Shown one piece after another: positions 27,539 through 36,952 of a stretch of DNA of 64,000 bases. The DNA comes from Neorickettsia helminthoeca str. Oregon (GTDB taxonomy: Bacteria; Pseudomonadota; Alphaproteobacteria; Rickettsiales; Anaplasmataceae), in NCBI RefSeq assembly GCF_000632985.1, contig NZ_CP007481.1, forward strand, positions 496,001-560,000. The letters are read 5' to 3'. The notes below the pieces were generated by a model, which saw nothing but the letters and a program-made list of their open reading frames with translations, was not told the DNA's origin and searched no databases. Every line of letters starts with the position of its first letter. Within the stretch, counting starts at the first letter, position 1. Position numbers and translations under genes: made by a program.

Positions 27539-28519
27539 TCAATTAGAAACTCTGTCAGGATAGCCTTGTAAGCAAGTCGGCTGTATTTTTCCTGATCTAT
27601 GAAAGCTGGACTGGAGCTTGTGAAAAGCGCCAGGAAGTATTACCAAGGATTCGCAAGAGGCAATGGTAGAACTATCACGATCGTCGATTCCTGCCAGAAG
27701 TTTTCCATTTGTGACTCCAGTGGCGATAAATATCGCCTCTCCTCTGACCATCTCATAATGGGTATAGGATTTCTCTAGATCCAAGATACCTAACTTTCTC
27801 GCATACTCCCTACGTTCATTATCCTGAAGAAGTAGCTTCCCTATCATCGTACCCCCAAGATTACGTACAGCTATAGCAGATAACACACCTTCAGGTGCAC
27901 CACCACTACCCATATATGCATCTGTTTCCCCTTTCAATATAATGGAGACGATAGCGGAGATGTCGCCATCGGTGATTAGCCTCACCTTGGCGCCTGCCTT
28001 TCTTATATCCTCGATCAACTGCTGATTTCTCTCTCGTTTCAAGACAGTGATAATCAGCTTGGCAGCAGATTCCACACCTTTAGCTGAGGCAATGCTTTTG
28101 AGATTCTGTGCAACGGTATTCTCGAAGCTAACCTCACATTCATAAGGTGTATAAATCTTTTCCATATAGACATCCGGGGCACAGAGAATACTACCAGACC
28201 CCCCAAAACCTAGAACCGAAATTGCGCCTTCCCTGAAGTCCGCACAAATATCCGTACCTTCAAGTGGATCTACAGCTAGGTCCAGTTCTAGGCCCCCATT
28301 TCCGAGTCTTTCCCCTATATAAAGCATCGGCGCTTTATCTCTCTCGCCCTCGCCTATCACGACACTGACAGTTGCAGAGATCTGATTGATAGCGCTTCGC
28401 ATTGTTTCAACTGCTATTCTATCAGCTTCTTTACTATTTCCTCTACCTGCAAAACTATACGAAGCAAAAGCAGCTTTCTGCGTTACAGACAAGAAATCCA
28501 GAATGTAATCACTAATCAT
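27539..28519 (-). CDS. glpX: Fructose-1,6-bisphosphatase class II
   Basis: Dephosphorylates fructose 1,6-bisphosphate, the key gluconeogenic step, which fits an organism that lives on amino acids rather than hexoses. Conserved blocks include IGEGERDKAPMLYIGE (metal ligands), DLAVDPLEGTDICA (phosphatase motif), GDISAI and YMGSGGAPEGVL. The ATG at 28519 gives MISDYILDFL and 326 residues; a GTG at 28534 would add five. No glycerol genes are near. A 168-base gap separates it from topA on the same strand. Confidence 0.95.
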   Translation of the reverse strand: MISDYILDFLSVTQKAAFASYSFAGRGNSKEADRIAVETMRSAINQISATVSVVIGEGERDKAPMLYIGERLGNGGLELDLAVDPLEGTDICADFREGAISVLGFGGSGSILCAPDVYMEKIYTPYECEVSFENTVAQNLKSIASAKGVESAAKLIITVLKRERNQQLIEDIRKAGAKVRLITDGDISAIVSIILKGETDAYMGSGGAPEGVLSAIAVRNLGGTMIGKLLLQDNERREYARKLGILDLEKSYTHYEMVRGEAIFIATGVTNGKLLAGIDDRDSSTIASCESLVILPGAFHKLQSSFHRSGKIQPTCLQGYPDRVSN

Positions 28520-28654
28520 ACTTCTTAAGGACACCAGCGAGGATGGTAGCAGAAATCCTGCATTTCGGCAAATATCAAAGTACCTTTTCGATTTTTAATC
28601 TCAAGTCTGCACAGACTTTCAAGGCGCATGGACAGCTCTAATGACGGGTTCGGC

Positions 28655-28687
28655 GAAGTGTGAAGCAAAATAAATATATCACACTTC
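28655..28687 (-). terminator. Perfect 9-bp hairpin downstream of topA
   Basis: GAAGTGTGA (28655-28663) and TCACACTTC (28679-28687) form a perfect inverted repeat with a 15-base AT-rich loop, 16 bases past the topA stop. No T-run follows on the minus strand, so it may be a processing or protective hairpin rather than a classical intrinsic terminator. Confidence 0.45.
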
Positions 28688-28702
28688 AACCATAAGAAGC
28701 CG

Positions 28703-31207
28703 CTAATCCTTTTTCGCCTTCTTCCCCTGAGTTGAGGAGGTCTTTTTATTCCCAGATGGAAGAACCTTCTTTGCAATTTTTGGAGCACTCTTCTTTTTCT
28801 CCACCATAGAGATGGCTGTCTCAAGAGAAAGACTCTGAGGATCTTCCGACTTTGGTATTGGAGCATTGATCTTTCCGCATTTTATGTACGGCCCATACCT
28901 TCCACTCCTGATTTGAACTTCATCGCCTTCATGAGAACCTAAAACGGAAATCAAATTTTTATCGTTGGCTGCATAATTCTCTATGAAATAGATAGCCTTT
29001 CCCAATGTCATATCATACATCTCTGAGAATTGGAGATTATAATACTTACCATTCCAAAAGAGATATAATCCATATGGACCAATACCCATCTTAACTTCTT
29101 TATTATCCTTGGGGTGCTTGCCAAGTACCTTTGGAAGGGCCCCTAACCTGTCAGCGAACTCCTCATTTATCGAATTAGGATCGACTTCAGATGGAATACC
29201 AATATTCTTCCCTTTATATTTTAGATAGACTCCGTATGGACCTCTGTTTAGGGTAATATCCTCTCCAATCCGCTTCGGATACTGAGCACCGTCATCGACA
29301 TTGTGATCATTCACCACAAGTCTGCAATCCGGATAATCTGTGCATCCAAGGAAGACTCCGTACCTACTGACGTTGAGACTGATTTTACCTGCTCCACATT
29401 TGGGGCACCCGTCCCCTATTTTGATATCTTTGGAGATAAGCTTTTGATCAATCAAGGCCTTATTTATAGCATCCAAGATCTCAGCAATGGGAATCTTTTC
29501 GACTTCCCGCACTTTTGCACTGAAATTCGACCAAAAATCCTGAATTACATCGAGCCATTCAAGCGCTCCATCTGCAACCCTATCCAATTTATCCTCCAGG
29601 TCGGCGGTGAAGTGATACTCCACATACTTGCTGAAAAAATGAACTAAGAATTCCGAAACTATCCTTCCACGATTTTCAGGAATAAAGGACTTATTTTTAA
29701 TAGATGCGTACTCTCTTTCCTGGAGTACAGAGATAACGGTAGCATACGTCGAAGGTCGACCTATTCCCAATTCTTCCAACTGCTTCACCAACCCTGCCTC
29801 AGAATAGCGATGAGGCGGTTCTGTGAAATTCTGCTTGGAGACCACCTCATTGACCTTAAGAAGAGTCCCTTCTTTTTCTCTAGTTATGAAGTCTGCAACT
29901 TCCGGATTCTTGTTCTTATTCTTACTTTCAGAAAAAGCAGCATGAAAACCATCGAAGAGAACCATAGAAGTCGAAGCTGTGGTTTTGTACTTGTTGTTCT
30001 GAGATACAAAGACAATACTTTGCGTACCGATCAGAGCATCGCTCATCTGGCAAGCAAGGCTCCTTTCCCAGATTAATTTGTACAACTTGTACTGATCATT
30101 AGTCAGATAAGCTTTGACCTTTTGTGGAGTGTAGAAAATATTTGTAGGCCGAATTGCTTCATGAGCTTCTTGAGCATTCTTCACTTTCTTTTTGAAAATG
30201 ACCGGAGCCTCAGGAAGATAGGATTCACTGAAATTATCCTGTATGAATTTCCTAATTGCATTGATCGCATCAGCTGCAATATATGTAGCATCAGTTCGCA
30301 TGTAGGTAATAAGGCCTTCTGTAACACCAGCGATGTCTACACCTTCATATAATTTCTGCGCCAGGCTCATTGTTTTTTTTACATTGAACCCCAAAAATGT
30401 GGAAGCAGCTTGCTGCATCGTAGAGGTAATAAAAGGAGGACTTGCTCTTTGCCTGACTTCTTTTTTTTTTATTTCATCGATTCTGAAATTGAGGTTATTT
30501 ATTTCATCAAGAATTTGCTGTGCTGTTTCAGCATTCTTAATCGAAGTTCTTTCGAGCTTTTCTCCATCTATATGGGACAATTGTGTACTTATTACGAGCC
30601 CAGCACTACCCAATATATCCACATCGATGCTCCAGTACTCCTCTGGAACGAATAATCCTATTTCATTTTCTCTTTCACAGAGCATCCTAAGTGCAACTGA
30701 CTGGACCCTACCAGCAGACTTACTCCCAGGAAGCTTCCTCCACAAGACTGGCGAGAGACTGAATCCAACTAAATAATCGAGAGCCTGACGCAACCTCTGC
30801 GCCTGTACAAGATTATCGTTGATTTTCCTAGGAGAAGTGATCGCATTTTGCACGGCCGTCTTGGTGATCTCGTTAAATACAATTCTGTGGACTTCTTTCG
30901 GGAGGACATTGTTCTCCTTGAACACTTCGAATAAATGCCATGATATTGCTTCACCTTCTCTATCTGGGTCAGTTGCTAGGTAAAGCTTTGAAGCATTTTT
31001 CACGTCCTTGATCAGTTGTGGAACAACAGTCGCACCTTTTTCAGTGAGCTCATACGACATCTTGAATGAGTCATTGACATCGACGGAGCCGTTTTTCGTG
31101 GGCAATGCCCGGACATGCCCGAAAGATGACAGAACCTTAAAATCCTTACCTAAATACTGGCCGATAGCCTTAGCCTTCGCTGGGGACTCGACGATTAGAA
31201 CATACAT
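28703..31207 (-). CDS. topA: DNA topoisomerase I
   Basis: Type IA topoisomerase that relaxes negative supercoils. The Toprim domain opens the protein (LIVESPAKAKAIGQYLG, then ATDPDREGEAI), and the active-site tyrosine is in GLITYMRTDAT. The C-terminal region has a four-cysteine zinc ribbon (CPKCGAGKISLNV, then CTDYPDC) followed by repeated GPYGxYL topoisomerase C-terminal units and a Lys-rich tail. At 834 residues it is typical for alphaproteobacteria. The start is the ATG at 31207. Confidence 0.96.
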   Translation of the reverse strand: MYVLIVESPAKAKAIGQYLGKDFKVLSSFGHVRALPTKNGSVDVNDSFKMSYELTEKGATVVPQLIKDVKNASKLYLATDPDREGEAISWHLFEVFKENNVLPKEVHRIVFNEITKTAVQNAITSPRKINDNLVQAQRLRQALDYLVGFSLSPVLWRKLPGSKSAGRVQSVALRMLCERENEIGLFVPEEYWSIDVDILGSAGLVISTQLSHIDGEKLERTSIKNAETAQQILDEINNLNFRIDEIKKKEVRQRASPPFITSTMQQAASTFLGFNVKKTMSLAQKLYEGVDIAGVTEGLITYMRTDATYIAADAINAIRKFIQDNFSESYLPEAPVIFKKKVKNAQEAHEAIRPTNIFYTPQKVKAYLTNDQYKLYKLIWERSLACQMSDALIGTQSIVFVSQNNKYKTTASTSMVLFDGFHAAFSESKNKNKNPEVADFITREKEGTLLKVNEVVSKQNFTEPPHRYSEAGLVKQLEELGIGRPSTYATVISVLQEREYASIKNKSFIPENRGRIVSEFLVHFFSKYVEYHFTADLEDKLDRVADGALEWLDVIQDFWSNFSAKVREVEKIPIAEILDAINKALIDQKLISKDIKIGDGCPKCGAGKISLNVSRYGVFLGCTDYPDCRLVVNDHNVDDGAQYPKRIGEDITLNRGPYGVYLKYKGKNIGIPSEVDPNSINEEFADRLGALPKVLGKHPKDNKEVKMGIGPYGLYLFWNGKYYNLQFSEMYDMTLGKAIYFIENYAANDKNLISVLGSHEGDEVQIRSGRYGPYIKCGKINAPIPKSEDPQSLSLETAISMVEKKKSAPKIAKKVLPSGNKKTSSTQGKKAKKD

Positions 31208-31522
31208 TTCTTCAGAACGCTAAAAAGTTAAAAACAATAAAGGTATGCTAGTACACAGGCGACACAGATATTATTACCGTGCCGCATTAGAGTAAAACCC
31301 GCGAAGAGATAACATGGACTTAACAATCATCAATAGGAATAGGGTAATACAACCCTAGCTTAAACAATGTTCCCACTAAAATGCAACTCTGTTCCAAAGA
31401 AAGGGAAGCGCAATAACGGCATACCATAGACCTGCACTTCCCAAGAAGACTCGAATATACTAGATTGCTAAACAATCCGAACAATCCGATTTTCGGCATA
31501 ACGTAAACTTCAGTGGAAACTC
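31208..31522. other. Intergenic region with no recognised feature
   Basis: 315 bases between two minus-strand genes, downstream of the 36-residue-repeat protein gene and upstream of topA. It should hold the topA promoter. I found no credible ORF, RNA gene or strong hairpin. Confidence 0.4.
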
Positions 31523-33163
31523 CTATGGTCTTGACAAAGCTGGGCTCACTACTGGCTGTATGGAAGCGACTGTTAATCCCGGTGTACCATTGGAAAGCTC
31601 TTCATTCCTTTCAGATAGTTGTGAGCGTACTCCATGTAATGAAGCTCCGTTAAGTATAGGGGCAGCTATAGGACGACAGCTTCCAGTAGATGAAACGGTA
31701 CCTGGATCTTTATTTCCCTCAAATAGGGAGGTGTATACTCCATGTAATGAAGCTCCGTTAAGTATAGGGGCAGCTATAGGACGACAGCTTCCAGTAGATG
31801 AAACGGTACCTGGATCTTTATTTCCCTCAAATAGGGAGGTGTATACTCCATGTAATGAAGCTCCGTTAAGTATAGGGGCAGCTATAGGACGACAGCTTCC
31901 AGTAGATGAAACGGTACCTGGATCTTTATTTCCCTCAAATAGGGAGGTGTATACTCCATGTAATGAAGCTCCGTTAAGTATAGGGGCAGCTATAGGACGA
32001 CAGCTTCCAGTAGATGAAACGGTACCTGGATCTTTATTTCCCTCAAATAGGGAGGTGTATACTCCATGTAATGAAGCTCCGTTAGTGGCAGGAAGTTCAG
32101 GTAGAGGATAACCATCTCTTACGGATGAAGTAGTGGCTAAAACGCACCCTTCGAATGCATTTTGCCTAGAAAAGACGAAACCTTCATCTAGATTACTGAG
32201 GCCATGGACTTCTGTAAAAGATCCACTCACCTCAGTTCTGTCCCACGATTCATTGATGGGAGAATGTAGTATTGGGGTCTCTGAAATCTGAAGATATCCA
32301 AGCGATGGACGGTTTAAATACTCTCCACTGTTTTCAACCTCAGAGAGAATATATAAAACCGCATTGGCTTTCTGTACAGATGTATAATCGAACCCCAAAT
32401 ACTTCATGTTCTTCAGATCATACTTGAGTCGGTAATATCTTCCAAAATACTTCTTGACTTTTATACTGGAAAAGAAATCACATAGACTCGATGCAAATAA
32501 GGCAACCATCACCAACTGAAAACGGCTTGCTCTATCCGCAGTGGAATAGACAGTTGTGTAAAGTGTAGGAAAATCCGTACACTTTCCTCTGCGGTTGCCA
32601 CTTCTATAACTCGCCCTTGGTGTACGTAAAAGACTCTGTACCCCATTGCTGAGATGCTCCACGCCCATACATATAGGACGCTCCCTAAAGTGTCTCTTAA
32701 AGATTTTTACTAGCTCAACTGCATGCTTTTTCGTAAGTTTCTCGGTCCTACCACTGAGAAAGTCACATAGTGCATACTCAAACACAACCTTGAAGAGATT
32801 TAGTGCACCGAGATCCACGATACACAATCTATTCAAAAGAGTAGTGGATTTTGCAGCTTTTGCGGCCTCAGCCCAAGGGCGCGCCTTGGGACTCTTATAC
32901 TCAGAGCCACACACTCTGACACCGCCTTCAATAGCTTCCTTGTAATACCTAATCTCCTCTGGGGTAGCACCTTTCCATAAGATGTGGGAAAGGTATGCAT
33001 AATTTAACCTGTCTATAACAAGAGCTTTACCTAACTCAGACTTGACTGCCAAAAAAAACTCCTTATATTTTTCCACGACAGTAAACCTACTCTGGCTGAA
33101 TCCCACACGCTGAAACCCCTGTTGCCTAATTGATCTTTGTCCAACAGCATTTCCTGTCTCCAT
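31523..33163 (-). CDS. Repeat-bearing protein of unknown function (four identical 36-residue repeats)
   Basis: A 546-residue protein that I do not recognise. Residues 1 to about 360 are a basic, mostly helical globular part with no signal peptide. One moderately hydrophobic stretch (FQLVMVALFASSLCDFF) lies near residue 220. The C-terminal third consists of a 36-residue unit (starting NGASLHGVYTSLFEGNKDPG) repeated four times without change, then a diverged copy (NGASLHGVRSQLSERNEE). The start is the ATG at 33163, preceded by a good Shine-Dalgarno sequence (GAGGAAG). Tandem-repeat proteins of related Anaplasmataceae are often secreted, immunodominant effectors; that role is inferred here. Confidence 0.75.
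   Translation of the reverse strand: METGNAVGQRSIRQQGFQRVGFSQSRFTVVEKYKEFFLAVKSELGKALVIDRLNYAYLSHILWKGATPEEIRYYKEAIEGGVRVCGSEYKSPKARPWAEAAKAAKSTTLLNRLCIVDLGALNLFKVVFEYALCDFLSGRTEKLTKKHAVELVKIFKRHFRERPICMGVEHLSNGVQSLLRTPRASYRSGNRRGKCTDFPTLYTTVYSTADRASRFQLVMVALFASSLCDFFSSIKVKKYFGRYYRLKYDLKNMKYLGFDYTSVQKANAVLYILSEVENSGEYLNRPSLGYLQISETPILHSPINESWDRTEVSGSFTEVHGLSNLDEGFVFSRQNAFEGCVLATTSSVRDGYPLPELPATNGASLHGVYTSLFEGNKDPGTVSSTGSCRPIAAPILNGASLHGVYTSLFEGNKDPGTVSSTGSCRPIAAPILNGASLHGVYTSLFEGNKDPGTVSSTGSCRPIAAPILNGASLHGVYTSLFEGNKDPGTVSSTGSCRPIAAPILNGASLHGVRSQLSERNEELSNGTPGLTVASIQPVVSPALSRP
31631..32083. repeat. 108-bp tandem repeat, four complete copies plus a partial copy
   Basis: Units start at 31631, 31739, 31847 and 31955, each 108 bases and apparently identical, with a fifth partial copy (about 21 bases) from 32063. 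The unit length is a multiple of three, so copy-number change keeps the reading frame. Perfect identity implies recent expansion or ongoing homogenisation. Confidence 0.95.
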
Positions 33164-33356
33164 ATCTACTTCCTCATAAACTGATAGTCTGTTGTTTATA
33201 TGCCATATATAATAAAAAATTTCTATCCAAGATATGAGATATACTGCTGCATGCGTATCGGCTTACGTGATTCGCTTGGAGTGTGTTTTGGATTATTATC
33301 TTTCCTAGGTTGATATTGAGATCATCTGAAGGTGCTAAGCAGGATTGAATTCCTAC

Positions 33357-33986
33357 TTACTTTTTCAGCGCGATTGTCATACCGTTTTCCGTCTGTATGA
33401 TGACTGAATCATACTTATCTGGATTACTGAGTTCGCTGTTGAACTGATCTATCGAGTCCCAGAGTCTTCCCTTGTTGGCAAAACTACTCTCCCCGAAACT
33501 AAGTGTATTATCAGCGACTATCAGTCCACCAGACTTAATATTTTTCTCCGCCCAACAGAGATATTCGGGATATCCTGATTTTTCAGCATCGATGAACATC
33601 ATATCAAATGGCGAAAAATCAATTAATTCATCCAACTTAGTCTTTGCATCTCCCACGATAAGCTTTATTTGTGTGAAATCCCTAAAATTCTGTGATGCAA
33701 TTTGTGCGTGTTCAGGATTTTTTTCAATTGTGTACACTCTACCCTCAGGTCCCACGGTCTTTGCCATCCAGATTGTTGAATAACCAGCAAGAGTACCTAC
33801 TTCGACAATTGTTTTAACGGAGTTCATTTTTATCAGAAGCTCTAGAATCTTCCCCTCAATTCTACCAATCTGCATGAACTTCCTCTTATCGGAAAAAGTC
33901 TCCTCTCTGATCTTGCGTAACAATCCACACTCGCCAGAAAGCTTTGAGATAATGTACTTTATGACTTCTGAATCTTCTAAATGCAT
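33357..33986 (-). CDS. SAM-dependent O-methyltransferase (class I, CCoAOMT-like)
   Basis: A 209-residue methyltransferase. The SAM-binding glycine loop reads IVEVGTLAGYSTIWMA at about residues 60-75, the acidic residue is in YTIEKNPEHA, and the metal-binding aspartates of the catechol/caffeoyl-CoA type occur in DMMFIDAEKSGYPEYL and GLIVADN. Bacterial members methylate small catechols or, as TrmR, tRNA wobble uridine derivatives; the substrate cannot be decided here. The start is the ATG at 33986. It is divergent from acnA. Confidence 0.85.
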   Translation of the reverse strand: MHLEDSEVIKYIISKLSGECGLLRKIREETFSDKRKFMQIGRIEGKILELLIKMNSVKTIVEVGTLAGYSTIWMAKTVGPEGRVYTIEKNPEHAQIASQNFRDFTQIKLIVGDAKTKLDELIDFSPFDMMFIDAEKSGYPEYLCWAEKNIKSGGLIVADNTLSFGESSFANKGRLWDSIDQFNSELSNPDKYDSVIIQTENGMTIALKK

Positions 33987-34237
33987 TTATCCTGGGCAGT
34001 AGCCAAAATGGAAACAGGGTGCTATCTTTTAACAGCGTGGATCAGCGAGATAAACATCTTTTTCATTTTCATAGTGCTGTGCCACACAGTGCGTGATTGA
34101 ACTGTGAGCTAGATTGTCCACAATGGTCATCGACTGTGAAATTCACGTATACATGATTTCAATACAAAAAGTAAAGCATTACCATATGATAATTGTCATT
34201 ATGCCCCTTCTTTTGTTAGGATCGTTCCTAGTTGGTT

Positions 34238-36823
34238 ATGAAGAAAAATCTAAAAGCTGGAATAGAATACTTCGATATAAATCTAAATAAGAGAGTCGAA
34301 AGCCTTCCGTGTGTCATAAAAATTTTCCTGGAGAATGCGATAAGGAATAATCGAGGCGAAAATACTGTGGATGCACTCTTGAACTACAAAGAGAACATTG
34401 GAGGCTTCACTATAGATTATTATCCATCGCGGGTACTTATGCAGGATTTCACTGGAGTACCGGCTATAGTGGATCTTGCATCGTTGCGAGATGCGGTCTC
34501 AGCAAATGGTGGAGATCCTAGAAATGTGAATCCTAAGATTCCTGTAGATCTTGTTATTGATCACTCCATTCAGGTTGATTCATATGGCAAGTCTAGCTCT
34601 GCTGGGGAAAATAAACGAAAAGAATTCCAGAGAAATATCGAAAGATATAAGTTGTTAAAGTGGGCACAGGGGGCATTTCAGAATTTCAGGGTAGTTCCGC
34701 CAGGAATGGGAATCTGTCATCAAATCAATTTGGAATATCTATCACGGGTGGTTTGTACAAAAGCGGAAGGTAGAGCTGTAATAGCTTATCCAGACACGTT
34801 GGTAGGAACAGATAGCCATACCACTATGAGCGGCGGCTTATCCGTACTTGGATGGGGTGTCGGAGGAATAGAAGCAGAATCAGTAATGCTTGGTGAAGCA
34901 ATTTCCATGGTCATCCCGGAAGTTATAGGTTTGGGGCTCAAAGGTAAATTGAAACCCGGTGTCACATCTACAGATTTGGTTCTACATATTACACATCTTC
35001 TTCGCAGCTACAACGTCGTAGGAAAGTTGGTTGAGGTCTTCGGAGAAGGTGTAAAGAACCTTTCGATAGCTGATCGTGCAACGATAGCAAATATGGCTCC
35101 GGAATGCGGTTCGACTTGCAATTTTTTCGCTCCCGATCAGAAGACACTAGATTATCTAGACATGACAGGAAAGAGCGCCGAACAGATAGAGTTAGTGGAA
35201 TCCTACACAAAAGCTCAGACTTTCTGGGCAGATTACAATCACGATGCAGATTTCATTGATGTAATCCACCTTGACTTAGGCGAAGTACGACCTATATTAG
35301 CGGGACCTAAAAGACCTCAGGATAAGGTACTCATAGGTGCAGTTCCAGAAAATTTTCGAAATGCATACTCATCGATCTCTCCGTTAGACAGAGAACAGCT
35401 CTGTGATGGGTCAGTAATCATTGCTGCAATTACAAGCTGTACTAATACGTCTAACCCTTCAGCGATGCTTGCAGCAGGACTCATAGCAAGAAAAGCTGTA
35501 GAAGCAGGCTTAACAACTAAACCATGGGTAAAGACATCGTTAGCACCGGGATCGCAGGTTGTTTCAGAGTATCTCTCACAATCTGGGTTGCAGGAATATC
35601 TGGATCAGCTAGGTTTCAACGTCGTGGGCTACGGTTGCACGACCTGCATAGGTAACTCAGGAGATCTACTACCGGAAATCTCTGAGCAAATCGCCGAAAA
35701 GAATCTGACTACCGTTGCTGTACTATCCGGAAACCGTAACTTTGAGGGGAGAATACATCCAAAGGTGAAAGCGAATTATCTTGCTTCGCCCATGCTGGTA
35801 GTTGCCTATGCAATTGCAGGAAACATCAATGTCAATCTGGAAGAAGAACCGTTGGGGATAAATAAAATTGGCAAAGCTGTATACCTCAAGGACATCCTAC
35901 CCGACAACAAAGAAATAGAGGGATATATATCTCTTTTCCTGAAAAAAGAGATATTCCTCTCAAAATACAGCAGTGTTCTAGATGGGGATCTAGACTGGAA
36001 TCAATTACAGTATCATGACTCAGTCACTTATGATTGGGATCCAGAAAGCACATATGTGAAAAATCCACCATTTTTCGATGACAATGCGTCTGAAGCTGAT
36101 CACTTTTCAATAAGCGATGCAAGAATCATTGCTCTTTTCGGGGATAGTATAACGACGGATCATATTTCTCCGGCAGGAGCGATTCCCGTGAAAAGTCCCG
36201 CTGGAGAATACTTGAAAGAACTTGGAGTCGAGCCGCAAGATTTTAACTCCTATGGTGCACGCAGAGGTAATCACGAAATTATGATGCGTGGCACATTTGC
36301 AAACCTAAGAATCAAAAATCAGATGCTCGAAGGACAGGAAGGAGGTTACACAGATTATTTCGGCGAAGGCGGAGAAAGAAAAATTTTAAGTATCTACGAA
36401 GCAGCAATGCGATATAAATCTCATGGCACGGCTCTTGTGGTATTTGCCGGCAAGGAATACGGGACTGGCTCTAGTAGGGACTGGGCGGCCAAGGGAACGC
36501 ATCTATTGGGAATAAAGGCGGTAATTGCAGAAAGTTTCGAAAGAATTCATAGGAGCAACCTAGTCGGGATGGGCGTTTTGCCGTTAGTGTATGCAGACTC
36601 TAACGAGTATAAAAAGTTGAACCTAACAGGTAGGGAGGAAATCAGTATAAGAGCACTCTCTGATCCCGCACCTATGTGCAAGATGGAGTGCTCAATAAAG
36701 AGCGAACAAGGTAAGACTCACATCATGATACTGACGCTGCTTGTAAACACAACTAAAGAACTGGAATATCTCAAAGTTGGGAGCCTCCTGAGATACGTAA
36801 TTAAAGAATCATTTCTTAGATAG
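34238..36823 (+). CDS. acnA: Aconitate hydratase A
   Basis: TCA-cycle enzyme that isomerises citrate to isocitrate using a 4Fe-4S cluster. It aligns along its whole length with AcnA/IRP1-type aconitases. The cluster ligands are visible in TSCTNTSNPS and YGCTTCIGNSG, with active-site segments TLVGTDSHTTM, GDSITTDHISPAG, YGARRGNHE and GSSRDWAAKG. The ATG at 34238 gives 861 residues; the frame also begins two codons earlier at a TTG. The N-terminus is slightly shorter than in E. coli, as usual in this order. sucA in this window belongs to the same cycle. Confidence 0.97.
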   Translation: MKKNLKAGIEYFDINLNKRVESLPCVIKIFLENAIRNNRGENTVDALLNYKENIGGFTIDYYPSRVLMQDFTGVPAIVDLASLRDAVSANGGDPRNVNPKIPVDLVIDHSIQVDSYGKSSSAGENKRKEFQRNIERYKLLKWAQGAFQNFRVVPPGMGICHQINLEYLSRVVCTKAEGRAVIAYPDTLVGTDSHTTMSGGLSVLGWGVGGIEAESVMLGEAISMVIPEVIGLGLKGKLKPGVTSTDLVLHITHLLRSYNVVGKLVEVFGEGVKNLSIADRATIANMAPECGSTCNFFAPDQKTLDYLDMTGKSAEQIELVESYTKAQTFWADYNHDADFIDVIHLDLGEVRPILAGPKRPQDKVLIGAVPENFRNAYSSISPLDREQLCDGSVIIAAITSCTNTSNPSAMLAAGLIARKAVEAGLTTKPWVKTSLAPGSQVVSEYLSQSGLQEYLDQLGFNVVGYGCTTCIGNSGDLLPEISEQIAEKNLTTVAVLSGNRNFEGRIHPKVKANYLASPMLVVAYAIAGNINVNLEEEPLGINKIGKAVYLKDILPDNKEIEGYISLFLKKEIFLSKYSSVLDGDLDWNQLQYHDSVTYDWDPESTYVKNPPFFDDNASEADHFSISDARIIALFGDSITTDHISPAGAIPVKSPAGEYLKELGVEPQDFNSYGARRGNHEIMMRGTFANLRIKNQMLEGQEGGYTDYFGEGGERKILSIYEAAMRYKSHGTALVVFAGKEYGTGSSRDWAAKGTHLLGIKAVIAESFERIHRSNLVGMGVLPLVYADSNEYKKLNLTGREEISIRALSDPAPMCKMECSIKSEQGKTHIMILTLLVNTTKELEYLKVGSLLRYVIKESFLR

Positions 36824-36952
36824 CTGAGCCAGATCTTGTCCATCAAGACTAGCAACTCGCAAGAATGCTCAATTGCAACATAATTCTCGTGAGTTCGGCA
36901 TTCAAAAGATTGTTTGGGAGCAAGAGCTGTAGGTATGACCACCCAAAATAAG

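Noticed and set aside
28525-28866. 113-codon minus-strand frame between glpX and topA
   Set aside because: Most of it overlaps the 3' end of topA in another frame, with a biased Arg-rich composition typical of a shadow frame.
31631-32083. CRISPR-like array
   Set aside because: The repeats are contiguous, 108 bases long, without spacers, and in frame with a coding sequence.
31560-32111. 183-codon open frame on the plus strand across the 108-bp repeats
   Set aside because: It mirrors the repeat block of the minus-strand gene, which has an extra 360-residue domain and a good ribosome binding site. A stop-free unit repeated four times creates a long open frame automatically.
34196-34300. 34-codon hydrophobic ORF (MIIVIMPLLLLGSF...) overlapping the acnA start
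   Set aside because: No ribosome binding site and its second half is acnA sequence in another frame; possible leader, but unsupported.
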